From contig CAZUGQ010000011.1 of NCBI GenBank assembly GCA_964620125.1, positions 1 to 64,000 on the forward strand: a stretch of 64,000 nucleotides of DNA, read 5' to 3'. The translations under genes and the position numbers were made by a program. Shown here piece after piece: positions 17,033 through 25,589 of the stretch (its first letter is position 1; each line of letters opens with the position of its first letter). The notes below the pieces were generated by a model. That model made no database searches. It worked only from the letters and a program-made list of their open reading frames with translations, and had not been told where the DNA came from. The DNA is from OLB6 sp964620125 (GTDB lineage: Bacteria > Bacteroidota > Ignavibacteria > Kapaibacteriales > Kapaibacteriaceae).

Positions 17033-19066
17033 ATGAACGCTACCTGTGTGTCACTTTTAGTGCTGATGTTCTTTGGCAGGCTTGCCGCTCAAACATACAC
17101 GTACACGCAAACAACGGGGGAGCAGCCCTACACGGCCAGTATCCGACCCTCAGCGAGTCTGTTGTTGAAAGGACCGGCAAATCAGGTTCTGAGTTCATGG
17201 CAACAGGTACCCTTTGACTGCACGTTCTATGGCGAACCGGTTACAGGGTATTATGCCAGCGACAACGGGTACATCACGTTCGACAGCAGTGCCCGTGGAT
17301 CGGTTTCTCCTGTTGGCATGGTAGGTGGCACTACGGATCCACCAAACAACTGCATCTACGGTTTTTGGGAGGAGCTGGCATTGTATTCGGGGCAACCAGC
17401 CTGGTCGCATGAAGTTCGCAGCATTACGATTGGTACGGCACCCAACAGATACCATGTGGTTATGTGGATCAGCGCCGTATCGCGCACTGCTAGCAGTACC
17501 AGCGGCATTTCTTTTGCAATCGTATTAAAAGAGGCAGGGGGCTTTGCAATCGTACAGGTTGCCGGAAATCACAACAACACCTTTGCTGGTAGTATCGGTG
17601 CTGAGAATGCCGATGGAACAAACGCCGTGTTTGTAGATGGCAGTGGTTCGCTTGATTTTCCACCCCTAGGTCCGATGGGGTATGATGACGTAACGTACGA
17701 TTTCACGTTCACAACCTCGTTGCGTGATTTAGCCATCAAGCAGATCGTGGTTCCGCCAACCGTGATCGTAGGCTCGCAGTTCGATGCTTCGGTCGTGGTA
17801 ACGAATTCCGGTGCCGAAGCCATCACGTTGGCAACCGTACAGGTCCAGGCTGATGGCATTGAGCCTATGCAGTTGCTTTTGAATAAGGTCCTGGCAAGTG
17901 GGCACAGCGACACTCTGCAGCTGGGAGTAAAGATCTCGGCAGCAAGCGCCGGTGCTTTCATTACCGTAACCGCAGCAATCGTTGATGTGAATGGAGAAGG
18001 TGCCGACGACAGACCCAGTAACGATGTGCTATCAACACGTGTTATGTCTCGCCGGGGAGTTTCGGTGCCACGTAGGCCGCTCGTTGAGGAGTTTACCGGA
18101 GCATGGTGTGGGTGGTGTCCCGATGGTGCACTGATCATGAAGTCCATCGAGCAGCAGTATCCGCAGGCTGTGCTTGTAGCCATCCATGCCAATCAGGTTG
18201 ACAGCATGGTTATCCCAACGGGACAGGAGCTGGCTACGATGTATCGGCCCTCATTTCCCACAGCCATGATTGACCGCACGAAGTTCGATGGATCTACAGG
18301 TGTGCCCATTTCTCGAAGTGGAGGTGCTTGGCAGAAGCGTGTGGCTGAGCAGCTGACGAAGGAGAGCGTTGTGTTGATTGCAATCGAACCTCGCTCTTCG
18401 AAGGAAATGGAATTGATTGCGGCAACCGTTCGCGTAACGTTTGTTGACGACGTACCTGCCGATCGGTACAGTCTGCATGTGTGGCTTACGGAGGATGGTA
18501 TCAGCAAACCCATACCGGGGTATCGCCAGCGTAACTATTACAGTTCGAATCCAGATTATCCCTATCATCCGCTGTATTCGCAACCACCATACATCGATGA
18601 TTGGCAGCACAACCACGTTCTGCGCGAAAGTTTTACAGGCACATTTGGTGACACCCTGATCATTCCGTTTCAACCAGTTGTGGGAGATACGTATTCGCTG
18701 GTGGTGAGTACAACGGCATTGGCATCATACATCCCGGAGAACAGTAGGATTGTTGCCTTCGTTGCAAGACATCATTCTACCGACAACACGCAGCGCCAAG
18801 TACTCAATGCGCAGGAGGCGATAGTATTGGGAAAAACCAGTTCCGTGGAGCATGAAGGCAAGGATGCCAAGACCATCTATCCAAATCCATCGAGCAAGGG
18901 ATACTTCCGCCTGTTACATTCGGAGCATGCCGTAGTTGCCGACCTCATGGGCAGGGTGTTGTGGCAAGGAGGCGGAGATGTTCAGGTGGACTGTTCTGCA
19001 TGGCCGTCAGGTGTTTATGTGGTACGGCAGGGAACGGCAACAACGTTGCTTACCGTGATGCGGTAG
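17033..19066 (+). CDS. Secreted Omp28-like protein with T9SS sorting domain
   Basis: After a signal peptide (cleaved near RLAAQ) come a nidogen-like beta-rich segment (about 40-215), a CARDB-like adhesion segment (DLAIKQIVVPPTVIVGSQFDASVVV), and a thioredoxin-like Omp28 domain with a CGWCP active-site motif (EEFTGAWCGWCPDGA, near residue 365). The C-terminus begins IYPNPSS and ends with VYVVRQGTATTLLTVMR, a type A T9SS sorting signal. The protein should be exported across the outer membrane by T9SS and attached to the cell surface. The thioredoxin-like CxxC may be redox-active; that is inference. Confidence 0.88.
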   Translation: MNATCVSLLVLMFFGRLAAQTYTYTQTTGEQPYTASIRPSASLLLKGPANQVLSSWQQVPFDCTFYGEPVTGYYASDNGYITFDSSARGSVSPVGMVGGTTDPPNNCIYGFWEELALYSGQPAWSHEVRSITIGTAPNRYHVVMWISAVSRTASSTSGISFAIVLKEAGGFAIVQVAGNHNNTFAGSIGAENADGTNAVFVDGSGSLDFPPLGPMGYDDVTYDFTFTTSLRDLAIKQIVVPPTVIVGSQFDASVVVTNSGAEAITLATVQVQADGIEPMQLLLNKVLASGHSDTLQLGVKISAASAGAFITVTAAIVDVNGEGADDRPSNDVLSTRVMSRRGVSVPRRPLVEEFTGAWCGWCPDGALIMKSIEQQYPQAVLVAIHANQVDSMVIPTGQELATMYRPSFPTAMIDRTKFDGSTGVPISRSGGAWQKRVAEQLTKESVVLIAIEPRSSKEMELIAATVRVTFVDDVPADRYSLHVWLTEDGISKPIPGYRQRNYYSSNPDYPYHPLYSQPPYIDDWQHNHVLRESFTGTFGDTLIIPFQPVVGDTYSLVVSTTALASYIPENSRIVAFVARHHSTDNTQRQVLNAQEAIVLGKTSSVEHEGKDAKTIYPNPSSKGYFRLLHSEHAVVADLMGRVLWQGGGDVQVDCSAWPSGVYVVRQGTATTLLTVMR

Positions 19067-19074
19067 CTTTGTGA

Positions 19075-20385
19075 ATGGGATTGGTAGCTATCGTTGGCCG
19101 ACCGAATGTTGGCAAGAGCACGTTGTTCAACCGCATCATCGAAGAACGGCATGCCATCGTTGAGAGCGTGCCTGGTGTAACGCGCGACCGATTATATGCC
19201 AAGGCAGAGTGGGCTGGCAAGAGTTTTCAGCTTGTTGACACCGGCGGCATCGTTCCCGACAGCGAAGAATTGTTCGACAAGGCCATTCGGGAACAAGCCG
19301 TGCTGGCCATTGAAGAGGCTGATCACATCCTCTTTGTTGTTGATGGACGAGACGGCCTAACCCCGACGGATAGAGATATTGCCGACATGCTTCGGCAAAG
19401 CCGCAAGCCTGTAACTCTTGTTGTGAACAAGTGTGATGCACCACATAGCGACTTGATGGCAGCCGAGTTCTACGAACTTGGATTGGGCGAACCATTCCCA
19501 ATAAGTGCACTCAACGGTAGGAGCACTGGAGACTTTCTGGATGAAGTAGTGAAAGGTCTGCCGAACGTTGAAGAGCAAGTAGACACTCGCCTGAAGATTG
19601 CAGTGGTAGGCCGACCGAATGTTGGCAAGAGTTCACTAACCAATGCGCTGCTTGGCAAAGACCGGATGGTGGTTACACCGATTGCTGGAACCACGCGAGA
19701 CGCTATAGACAGCGTGGTTACGTACTACGGACAGGAAATCGTCCTTATTGATACAGCCGGACTGCGCCGCAAGAGCCAGATCAAGGAAAGCGTTGAGCTG
19801 TACTCCACCATGCGTACATCCCGAGCCATCGACAGGTGTGACGTTGCCATCGTTATGCTGGATGCAACGCAAGGGCTGGAGCAGCAGGACAAACGGATTC
19901 TCAGTGAGGTTGAAGAAGCGCGTAAGGGAATCATCATAGCCGTAAACAAGTGGGACTTGGTGGAGAAGGACACCAAGACGGCCGATGCCTTTACCACCAC
20001 CATCCGTGAGGAGCTCCGCACGCTGGATTATGCTCCCGTGGTGTACATCAGTGCAGCAACCCGACAGCGAATCACCAAGGTGCTGGAGATGGCCATCGCA
20101 ATTCAGGAACGAAGAGAAGCACGCATCCCAACCCACGAAATCAATGAACGGCTCATCGAGATCCTCGAGAAGACGCCCCCGCCAAGCATTCGTGGTCGCG
20201 ACTTACGGATCAACTACGTTACCCAGGTTCGCAGTGCACCACCGGTTTTTGCATTCTTCCTGAACTTTCCTGACCTGCTGCCCGACAGTTACAAGCGGTA
20301 CATCGAGCGGCAGCTTCGCAAGCTGTATGACTTCGAAGGCGTACCCATTTCCTTCCTGTTTCGAAAGAAGAGTTCGCGAGACTAG
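19075..20385 (+). CDS. der: Ribosome-assembly GTPase Der (EngA)
   Basis: Two tandem GTPase domains are clear: P-loops GRPNVGKSTLF near residue 7 and GRPNVGKSSLT near 180, with NKCD and NKWD specificity motifs and DTAG switch regions, then the C-terminal KH-like domain (PPPSIRGRDLRINYVTQV... FFLNFPDLLPDSYKRYIER). Der acts in 50S subunit assembly. Length (436) is normal. It lies eight bases after the T9SS cargo stop and overlaps the convergent TauE-like gene by four bases at the 3' end. Confidence 0.98.
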   Translation: MGLVAIVGRPNVGKSTLFNRIIEERHAIVESVPGVTRDRLYAKAEWAGKSFQLVDTGGIVPDSEELFDKAIREQAVLAIEEADHILFVVDGRDGLTPTDRDIADMLRQSRKPVTLVVNKCDAPHSDLMAAEFYELGLGEPFPISALNGRSTGDFLDEVVKGLPNVEEQVDTRLKIAVVGRPNVGKSSLTNALLGKDRMVVTPIAGTTRDAIDSVVTYYGQEIVLIDTAGLRRKSQIKESVELYSTMRTSRAIDRCDVAIVMLDATQGLEQQDKRILSEVEEARKGIIIAVNKWDLVEKDTKTADAFTTTIREELRTLDYAPVVYISAATRQRITKVLEMAIAIQERREARIPTHEINERLIEILEKTPPPSIRGRDLRINYVTQVRSAPPVFAFFLNFPDLLPDSYKRYIERQLRKLYDFEGVPISFLFRKKSSRD

Positions 20386-21128
20386 GCTGACAGCATCTCG
20401 ACAGTGAGCACCACAACACCGATACTCACAACAACCCAGCCAAAGATGGTGCGAAGCTTTTGGGCATCAATACGGTGTGCAGCCACAAGCCCAATCGCGA
20501 TACCAGCACATGCACAAGCCGTGAAGGTGAGAACAACCGGCCAATCATAGGATACGCTGGCCGAGAGATCGCCAATCACACCCACTGCGCTGTTCACGCA
20601 GATCAAGGCTAGTGATGTTGCTACGGCCGACTTCATATCCAACCCAGCCCATATCACCAGTGCGGGCGTCATCAGGAACCCCCCCCCAACGCCAAGGAAT
20701 CCTGCAACGATACCAACCACGATTCCCAAAGCTGCAAGTCGGATCGGATGGGAAGGGGCTTGAGTTCCTGGCTTTTGAGCGTCACGGAGCATTGCGCTGC
20801 CAGCAAGCAGCAGGACAATCCCAAAGCACACCATTAGCACTGTGTTGAGTTCTAGGTTTATCGAACCCACCACAATATTCTGTGGCAGCGCGGGAAGAAT
20901 CCACCGGCGGATGGTGAAAATGGTTAGCATCGTGGTGAGGCCAAACAACCAGAATGCCGACCAATGAATGGTGCCACGCCAGATGTGAGGAATGCAGGCC
21001 ACTCCCGTGGCAACCATCACGGCAAAGAAGGCGTAGCCACTTGCTAAGGTTGGTTCGATACCTCCGATATACACGAATGCAGGAACGGCTACGATGGCCC
21101 CACCCGCACCCAAGAGCCCAAGTGACAT
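20382..21128 (-). CDS. TauE/SafE (TSUP) family sulfur-compound exporter
   Basis: A multi-pass membrane protein of the TSUP family: paired GGG/GxGGG motifs (LLGAGGAIVAVPAFVYI and LGVGGGFLMTPALVIWAGL) open each four-helix half. TSUP proteins carry sulfite, sulfoacetate, thiosulfate or other organosulfur anions. Its place behind two rhodanese-domain genes points to sulfite or thiosulfate. The first ATG (21128) cuts into the first transmembrane helix; the open frame continues upstream as VALYIIAVLFG, so initiation at a CTG at 21164, overlapping the rhodanese stop and preceded by AAAGGTGG, is plausible. A C9 tract (20679-20687) encodes the conserved GGG. Confidence 0.85.
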   Translation of the reverse strand: MSLGLLGAGGAIVAVPAFVYIGGIEPTLASGYAFFAVMVATGVACIPHIWRGTIHWSAFWLFGLTTMLTIFTIRRWILPALPQNIVVGSINLELNTVLMVCFGIVLLLAGSAMLRDAQKPGTQAPSHPIRLAALGIVVGIVAGFLGVGGGFLMTPALVIWAGLDMKSAVATSLALICVNSAVGVIGDLSASVSYDWPVVLTFTACACAGIAIGLVAAHRIDAQKLRTIFGWVVVSIGVVVLTVEMLSA

Positions 21129-21157
21129 TCCAAAGAGAACAGCGATGATGTACAGCG

Positions 21158-21451
21158 CTACCAGGAGAGCAGTCCACCTTTCAGGTTTACAGGATTCTTG
21201 AAGTCCATCATTTCAAGGAACATGCACGCTTGGGCAGAGCGGTTCCCGGACCGACAGTAAACGATGAGCTCCTGATCTCGAAGGTGCTCAAGTTCACCGA
21301 TGCGTTGCTCAAGCTCGTGGAGTGGGATGTGTATTGCGCCTTCGATATGTCCGGCATCCCACTCCTCCTGCCGACGTACGTCGAGCAGGTGAACAGATTC
21401 TCCATTCTCAATTCTTCGCTTCAGGATCTCCGGTGTTGTTTGTTGTTGCAT
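21158..21451 (-). CDS. Single-domain rhodanese sulfurtransferase
   Basis: A 97-residue rhodanese domain (LLDVRRQEEWDAGHIEGAIHIPLHEL) with the active-site loop YCRSGNRS, whose Cys accepts the persulfide sulfur; the loop type matches GlpE/PspE-like proteins. Start 21451 is supported by AGGAG four to five bases upstream; a longer frame to 21523 overlaps the MBL gene. It lies between the MBL-rhodanese gene and the TSUP exporter, so it probably carries sulfane sulfur within this small pathway. Confidence 0.93.
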   Translation of the reverse strand: MQQQTTPEILKRRIENGESVHLLDVRRQEEWDAGHIEGAIHIPLHELEQRIGELEHLRDQELIVYCRSGNRSAQACMFLEMMDFKNPVNLKGGLLSW

Positions 21452-21458
21452 GCTACTC

Positions 21459-22877
21459 CTATGCGACCAAGGTATCGCCGACTTCGACGGGTGCCTGAGC
21501 CCCCTTCCAGCCGTTAAAACCAAGTGGGAAGTTCTTTACGTTATGAAAGCCCTTATGCAGCAGAAGGCTAGCAGCTATGCTTGACCTGTCGCCAGCAGTG
21601 CAGCTGAGAACCACTGTACCGTGATGTGGTATCGCATCGAGTTGTGTGAGGATGTAACCGGTGTGAATGTTCTTCGAGCCGGGGATGTGTGCCTGTTCAA
21701 AGTCAACGGCATTTCTCACATCAATAATCGTAACATCCGGGTTGCCCAGGCTCTGGTGCAACTGATCGAGCGAGATCTGCTCCACAATCTCCAGCTTTCT
21801 ACCTGCTTGGGTCCAAGCCTGAATATCCGGTAGGTATCCAGCCACCGAATCGAGACCAATGCGCATCAGTTTTCGCATCAGATCGTCGGTTGTGGATGGA
21901 TGGGCGATGAGCAGAAATGGTTCATCATACGACAGTATCCAGCCCGCCCAGGTGCTAAACGTTTTGTTGTTGGGTATGCTGATCGTTCCAGGAATGTGTC
22001 CGGCCGCGTAATCCGCCTTGTTTCGAGTATCTACCACCAGCTTGTTCGATTGCAAAGCTTCGGCTATGTCGGCCACGGTTACTTCACTGATTGATGGTAC
22101 ACTGGTAAGTAGCGGCCTAGGCACCTTGTTCAAGTGTTTCATCTTGGCAAAGTAGAATGGTGGCTCAGGCTGCCCATGAAGCAGATCCTGGACAAAGTCA
22201 TCTTCGTTGGTATGCTTAAAGGCCCAGTTAACTAGCTTCTCATAACCCACCGTGCTGGAGGGTACGGATCCAAGAGCCTTTCCACACGCGCTACCAGCAC
22301 CGTGAGCAGGGTGAACTTGCACATGATCCGGTAGGGCTCGAAACCGCTCGAGTGATTTCCAGAGTTGCCGAGCACCTGCATCCATGGTGTTCTTGTAGCC
22401 TGCGGCTTTTTCGAGAAGATCGGGCCGACCGACATCACCGACGAACACGAAGTCGCCAGTGAAAATCATCACTGGTACCTCCGGACTTGCAGGAGTATCG
22501 GTTACCAGAAACGAGATGTGTTCTGGAGTGTGTCCCGGCGTGTGGAGTACCTGAATCTTCAGGTTGCCAACCATGAAGACGTCTCCATCACGAAGGCCCA
22601 CATGGTCGAATTCATACTGCCAATCGGCACCTCCTTCGTCACTCAGGTACATGGGCGCCTTGGTAAGCTCGTGCAGTTCTCGCGTTCCTGCTAAAAAATC
22701 GGCATGGATATGCGTTTCGGCGAGGTGGGTGATGTTCAGACGTTCCTTGCGTGCAACGTCCAAGTACGTATCCACATCACGCTTTGCATCGATCACCAGG
22801 CATTCGCCCGTTTGCTGACAACCCACCATGTAGGAAGCATGCGCCAGACCTGGTTCGTATATCTGTTTGAAGAACAT
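21459..22877 (-). CDS. Metallo-beta-lactamase-fold persulfide dioxygenase-like protein with two rhodanese domains
   Basis: Residues 1-240 are an MBL-fold domain of the ETHE1/persulfide dioxygenase type: THIHADFLAG metal motif, GHTPEHISF and the HPAHGAGS segment. Two rhodanese domains follow; the first has no active-site Cys (LLIAHPST), the second does (LSCTAGDRSS). Such MBL-rhodanese proteins oxidise glutathione or other low-molecular-weight persulfides to sulfite while handling sulfane sulfur. With the downstream rhodanese and TSUP exporter this forms a sulfide/persulfide detoxification operon: persulfide to sulfite, then export. ACGGAG lies five bases before the ATG. Confidence 0.92.
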   Translation of the reverse strand: MFFKQIYEPGLAHASYMVGCQQTGECLVIDAKRDVDTYLDVARKERLNITHLAETHIHADFLAGTRELHELTKAPMYLSDEGGADWQYEFDHVGLRDGDVFMVGNLKIQVLHTPGHTPEHISFLVTDTPASPEVPVMIFTGDFVFVGDVGRPDLLEKAAGYKNTMDAGARQLWKSLERFRALPDHVQVHPAHGAGSACGKALGSVPSSTVGYEKLVNWAFKHTNEDDFVQDLLHGQPEPPFYFAKMKHLNKVPRPLLTSVPSISEVTVADIAEALQSNKLVVDTRNKADYAAGHIPGTISIPNNKTFSTWAGWILSYDEPFLLIAHPSTTDDLMRKLMRIGLDSVAGYLPDIQAWTQAGRKLEIVEQISLDQLHQSLGNPDVTIIDVRNAVDFEQAHIPGSKNIHTGYILTQLDAIPHHGTVVLSCTAGDRSSIAASLLLHKGFHNVKNFPLGFNGWKGAQAPVEVGDTLVA

Positions 22878-22905
22878 GAATGCTCCGTTTCTTTGTGACG
22901 AGGTA

Positions 22906-22922
22906 GAACCTATGCGAACCTA
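22906..22922 (-). promoter_or_regulatory. Direct repeat GAACCTA in the sulfur-operon promoter region
   Basis: The 89 bp between the Crp-type regulator stop and the MBL-rhodanese start contains GAACCTA twice, with starts ten bases apart (22906-22912, 22916-22922), that is one DNA turn. Read on the minus strand the copies are TAGGTTC, overlapping possible -10-like TAGGTTCG/TAGGTTCT. It could be the operator or part of the promoter. The call rests on position and the repeat alone. Confidence 0.3.
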
Positions 22923-22966
22923 GTGAGAACGCGAGTGGCGTTTAGGGACGAATGTCACTACAATAC

Positions 22967-23650
22967 TTACAAGACTGAGGAACGGGAGGAACTTATTCTA
23001 GCCAGGCCCTTGCGATCAATAATCTGAATGTGGCCTCGGGAGAGTTTTACATAACCGCGCTGATTAAAGTCATGGAGGAGTCTGGTAACAACCTCTCGAG
23101 CAGTTCCGGCTTCTTCGGCCAACTGTTCATGAGTGATAACGATTACATCGCTGTGATGTCGAGCCCCATACTCCAGTAAGATTGCTGCCAGTCGCTCATC
23201 CATGCGGTGGAAGGCAATTTCCTCGATTAACATCATGGCATCAGTAAGCCTTGTGGCAAAGGATGCATAGAGGTACTCCCGTGCCTCGCGGCTCTTGTCA
23301 ACCAGGTGCTGGAATGCTTCAATGCTCACCGTGAGCACTCGGGCTTCCTCCTCCACGATGGCCGATGCCTGGTGAATTGGGTTGTTGAGCGCACAGCTCA
23401 TTGCTAATGCACAGGCATCCCCGGGTCCTAGGCGATACAACGTGATAGACCGCCCTGTAGAGTGTTCCTTGTATACGCGTATGGTGCCGGAAACCACGAA
23501 TCCCACTCGCCCGCAGCCTTCGTGCTCACGGAACACGAAGGTGCCCACAGGCATGAGCACTAGTTCCGGATTAGCACTGCGTACAAAAGCTAACTCCTCG
23601 GGAACATCGTTGGCGTTTAATGGAAGAACGTGCGACATAGCTCCTGACAC
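22967..23650 (-). CDS. Crp/Fnr-family transcriptional regulator of the sulfur operon
   Basis: An N-terminal cyclic-nucleotide-binding fold (GRVGFVVSGTIRVYKEHSTGRSITLYRLGPGDACALAMSCAL) and a C-terminal winged helix (THEQLAEEAGTAREVVTRLLHDFNQRGYVKLSRGHIQI). The cNMP-binding Arg/Glu signature is not evident; instead the loop after the beta roll holds two cysteines (GDACALAMSCAL). Regulators with this signature are commonly found beside persulfide dioxygenase, rhodanese and TSUP genes in related bacteria, so thiol or persulfide sensing is a reasonable inference. It lies immediately upstream of the sulfur operon in the same direction. ATG at 23638 is an alternative start. Confidence 0.88.
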   Translation of the reverse strand: MSGAMSHVLPLNANDVPEELAFVRSANPELVLMPVGTFVFREHEGCGRVGFVVSGTIRVYKEHSTGRSITLYRLGPGDACALAMSCALNNPIHQASAIVEEEARVLTVSIEAFQHLVDKSREAREYLYASFATRLTDAMMLIEEIAFHRMDERLAAILLEYGARHHSDVIVITHEQLAEEAGTAREVVTRLLHDFNQRGYVKLSRGHIQIIDRKGLARISSSRSSVL

Positions 23651-23754
23651 CGTGCTGAATTGGGTTTCAGTGAAAATTACGCTATGTCTATCAGGCGAAA
23701 TGAACTGTTCGTCAATTCCGGGTGGCTTGGCTTAGCGTATCAACGTTGATTGCA

Positions 23755-23772
23755 CTCCAACATCTTTTGGAG
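23755..23772 (+). promoter_or_regulatory. Hairpin covering the Shine-Dalgarno of the ECF sigma gene
   Basis: CTCCAA (23755-23760) and TTGGAG (23767-23772) form a six-base-pair stem with loop CATCTT, extended by TTG/CAA outside a two-base bulge. The right arm contains GGAG, placed five bases before the ATG at 23778, so folding would hide the ribosome-binding site. Stability is modest; regulatory role is inference. Confidence 0.4.
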
Positions 23773-23777
23773 CAACG

Positions 23778-24302
23778 ATGCAGCTGAACACCAGGATGGT
23801 CCACCAATACATCACAAAACGGTACAGTGATGCTAGCAGCGACGATATTGATGATGCTGTGAGCTACTCCTTCATTACCGTTTGGAAGGCTACCGAGGCG
23901 GGAGTAGTAATACGCTGCCCCGAAGCATTTGCCATCACTGTGGCCAAGCGTGCTATAACGGCACAAATCAGGTGGCGTGAAAAGTACGTTCATCCTGACG
24001 ACGATTCACGTTATGACTGGCCTATAGAATCAAGCAGGTTCTTTGGATATGAACTACCTGACCCGACCACACGCATGGATGCCGAGCAGATTCTTCGCGA
24101 AGCACCCGCAACGTACGCTACGGTACTCCGAAAACACTACCTGGAAGGACAGTCCTTTAACGATATTGCCACGTCTGACGGCATTACCCCTGCCTGTGTT
24201 CGTAAACGTCATGAGCGTGCACTAAAGTGGGCTCGAAAACACTTTGCAGAACAACGGTCAGATGGCAGTGAAGCCGAGGAGCAACGTGCAGTCGATGAGT
24301 AG
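23778..24302 (+). CDS. ECF-type RNA polymerase sigma factor
   Basis: A 174-residue sigma-70-like protein. Region 2 is divergent (DDIDDAVSYSFITVWKA), region 4 is clear: LREAPATYATVLRKHYLEGQSFNDIATSDGITPACVRKRHERALKWARK, a sigma-70 r4 helix-turn-helix. No anti-sigma gene adjoins it. It is divergent from the Crp-type regulator (127 bp apart) and its last 45 bases overlap, tail to tail, the UbiA-like gene. GGAG sits five bases before the ATG, within a hairpin. Confidence 0.8.
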   Translation: MQLNTRMVHQYITKRYSDASSDDIDDAVSYSFITVWKATEAGVVIRCPEAFAITVAKRAITAQIRWREKYVHPDDDSRYDWPIESSRFFGYELPDPTTRMDAEQILREAPATYATVLRKHYLEGQSFNDIATSDGITPACVRKRHERALKWARKHFAEQRSDGSEAEEQRAVDE

Positions 24303-25082
24303 TCGCGCATTGTCGATGTTCTGCCAGCGCCGCTCCAGCATGAGTGCATACGAAGTAGTGATGACCATGAATGCAATACCAATTCTGTGCACCTTCGGTT
24401 GTGCGATAAGAAGTAGTCCGATACTTGCTATAAGCAACAAACAGACCACGAGAGTGAGATTGATCGAATTCCGTGGTAGGGAGCGGGCAATACTCGGCAT
24501 TTTGCTGACGACGTCTGTTGCTTCATCAAGGATGCTGAGCAACATGACATCAACTAGAACACACAGGCAACACCCGATGAATGCCAGCAGTGGCACCGCG
24601 AGTGCATAAGCGAAGTGTGAGTTCGTATCGAGCACATAAAGAACGTACGGAATGCACCATGCCGCGAGTGTATAGGTAACGGCAACGTTTACATCCTTAA
24701 CTACCCCAACCCATAGCAATCGAGATCTTTGCCAGATCACATGTGATAGAGTGAGCATCCCTATCATACATCCAGCAACAATGCCCTGCCATGGCATAAA
24801 CCAGGCCGCAAGGAGCAAGGCGGCAACACCACTCGCAATAGCTGCTAGAAAGAGTACACGTTTGTGCCTGGCATGAAACCGATGCCGCGAGGTATCTGGC
24901 TGGTGACTGGCGTTGCGAGTGTCAATCAACCTATCCAGGGTATACACACACCAAGAAGCCAGTGCGGCAATGACAAACCACCACCACGGCATGGAGATAG
25001 CGAAAGCTCGAGCAGCAACTAGACCTATTGCTATCACACCAAGTGCAACCTCGATGTTTAGATATCGAAGTACACGTATCAT
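24258..25082 (-). CDS. UbiA-like polytopic membrane protein
   Basis: About eight hydrophobic helices in 274 residues. An aspartate-rich motif after helix two (YTLDRLIDTRNAS) and a second acidic motif (LLSILDEATD) occupy the places of the two diphosphate-binding motifs of UbiA prenyltransferases, but the first lacks the canonical NDxxDxxxD form. It might transfer a prenyl group to a quinone or tetrapyrrole-like acceptor; no such pathway genes adjoin it. The 3' end overlaps the sigma gene. ATG 25082 lies seven bases after the upstream gene's stop. Confidence 0.6.
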   Translation of the reverse strand: MIRVLRYLNIEVALGVIAIGLVAARAFAISMPWWWFVIAALASWCVYTLDRLIDTRNASHQPDTSRHRFHARHKRVLFLAAIASGVAALLLAAWFMPWQGIVAGCMIGMLTLSHVIWQRSRLLWVGVVKDVNVAVTYTLAAWCIPYVLYVLDTNSHFAYALAVPLLAFIGCCLCVLVDVMLLSILDEATDVVSKMPSIARSLPRNSINLTLVVCLLLIASIGLLLIAQPKVHRIGIAFMVITTSYALMLERRWQNIDNARLLIDCTLLLGFTAI

Positions 25083-25088
25083 TCGCTG

Positions 25089-25517
25089 CTAGCGCTGCAG
25101 ATCCTTGATCCTGGCAAGGTCGTGTCCCAAGTCTACAAGGTTTCTGATAACACCCTGTGTGAGCCCAAAGTAGATATCATCAAATCGGTTTAGTACATCG
25201 TTCGATGCTGTGCTCACCATGGTTGCCAGGTTCTCGCGCAGATCATTTAACTGCTGGCCGAATTCCTGTTCCAGCAGTTTGTATCCCTCAGCACCGGGCT
25301 TGGTTCTCCTTAGCAAGGTATAAACCTTCCAAACGGCAGTGCCCGATGTTACGATGGTGTTGAACAGCTCAGGTTGGTTCGTTTGTGCACCAAGTTCCAA
25401 CAGTATCCCCACATCACTGCGTTTACGCAAGCCCCCTTCGATAGCCTCATCGAGAAAACCGAGTACAGCCTCCGTGTCAGGTGATAAAGAATTCATGCTG
25501 GTGTTTGCGTTCGACAT
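25089..25517 (-). CDS. Hypothetical soluble protein, helical
   Basis: I do not recognise this protein. From the ATG at 25517 it is about 142 residues with no signal peptide or membrane segment, and it appears mostly alpha-helical, with charged amphipathic stretches (EAVLGFLDEAIEGGLRKRSDVGILLELG; LLEQEFGQQLNDLRENLATMVSTA). No cysteine or obvious catalytic motif. It lies between the lipoprotein genes and the UbiA-like gene in a likely shared transcript. A TTG at 25541 and ATG at 25496 are alternative starts. Confidence 0.6.
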   Translation of the reverse strand: MSNANTSMNSLSPDTEAVLGFLDEAIEGGLRKRSDVGILLELGAQTNQPELFNTIVTSGTAVWKVYTLLRRTKPGAEGYKLLEQEFGQQLNDLRENLATMVSTASNDVLNRFDDIYFGLTQGVIRNLVDLGHDLARIKDLQR

Positions 25518-25589
25518 TCGAGGTGGTGGGTATGTACACAATGCATGGATAGCGGTAAACCATTCGCTGAGCGGCTCTGATGCAGTCCA

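Noticed and set aside
22361..22450. Inverted repeats inside the MBL-rhodanese gene
   Set aside because: They are short, imperfect and expected by chance in coding sequence.
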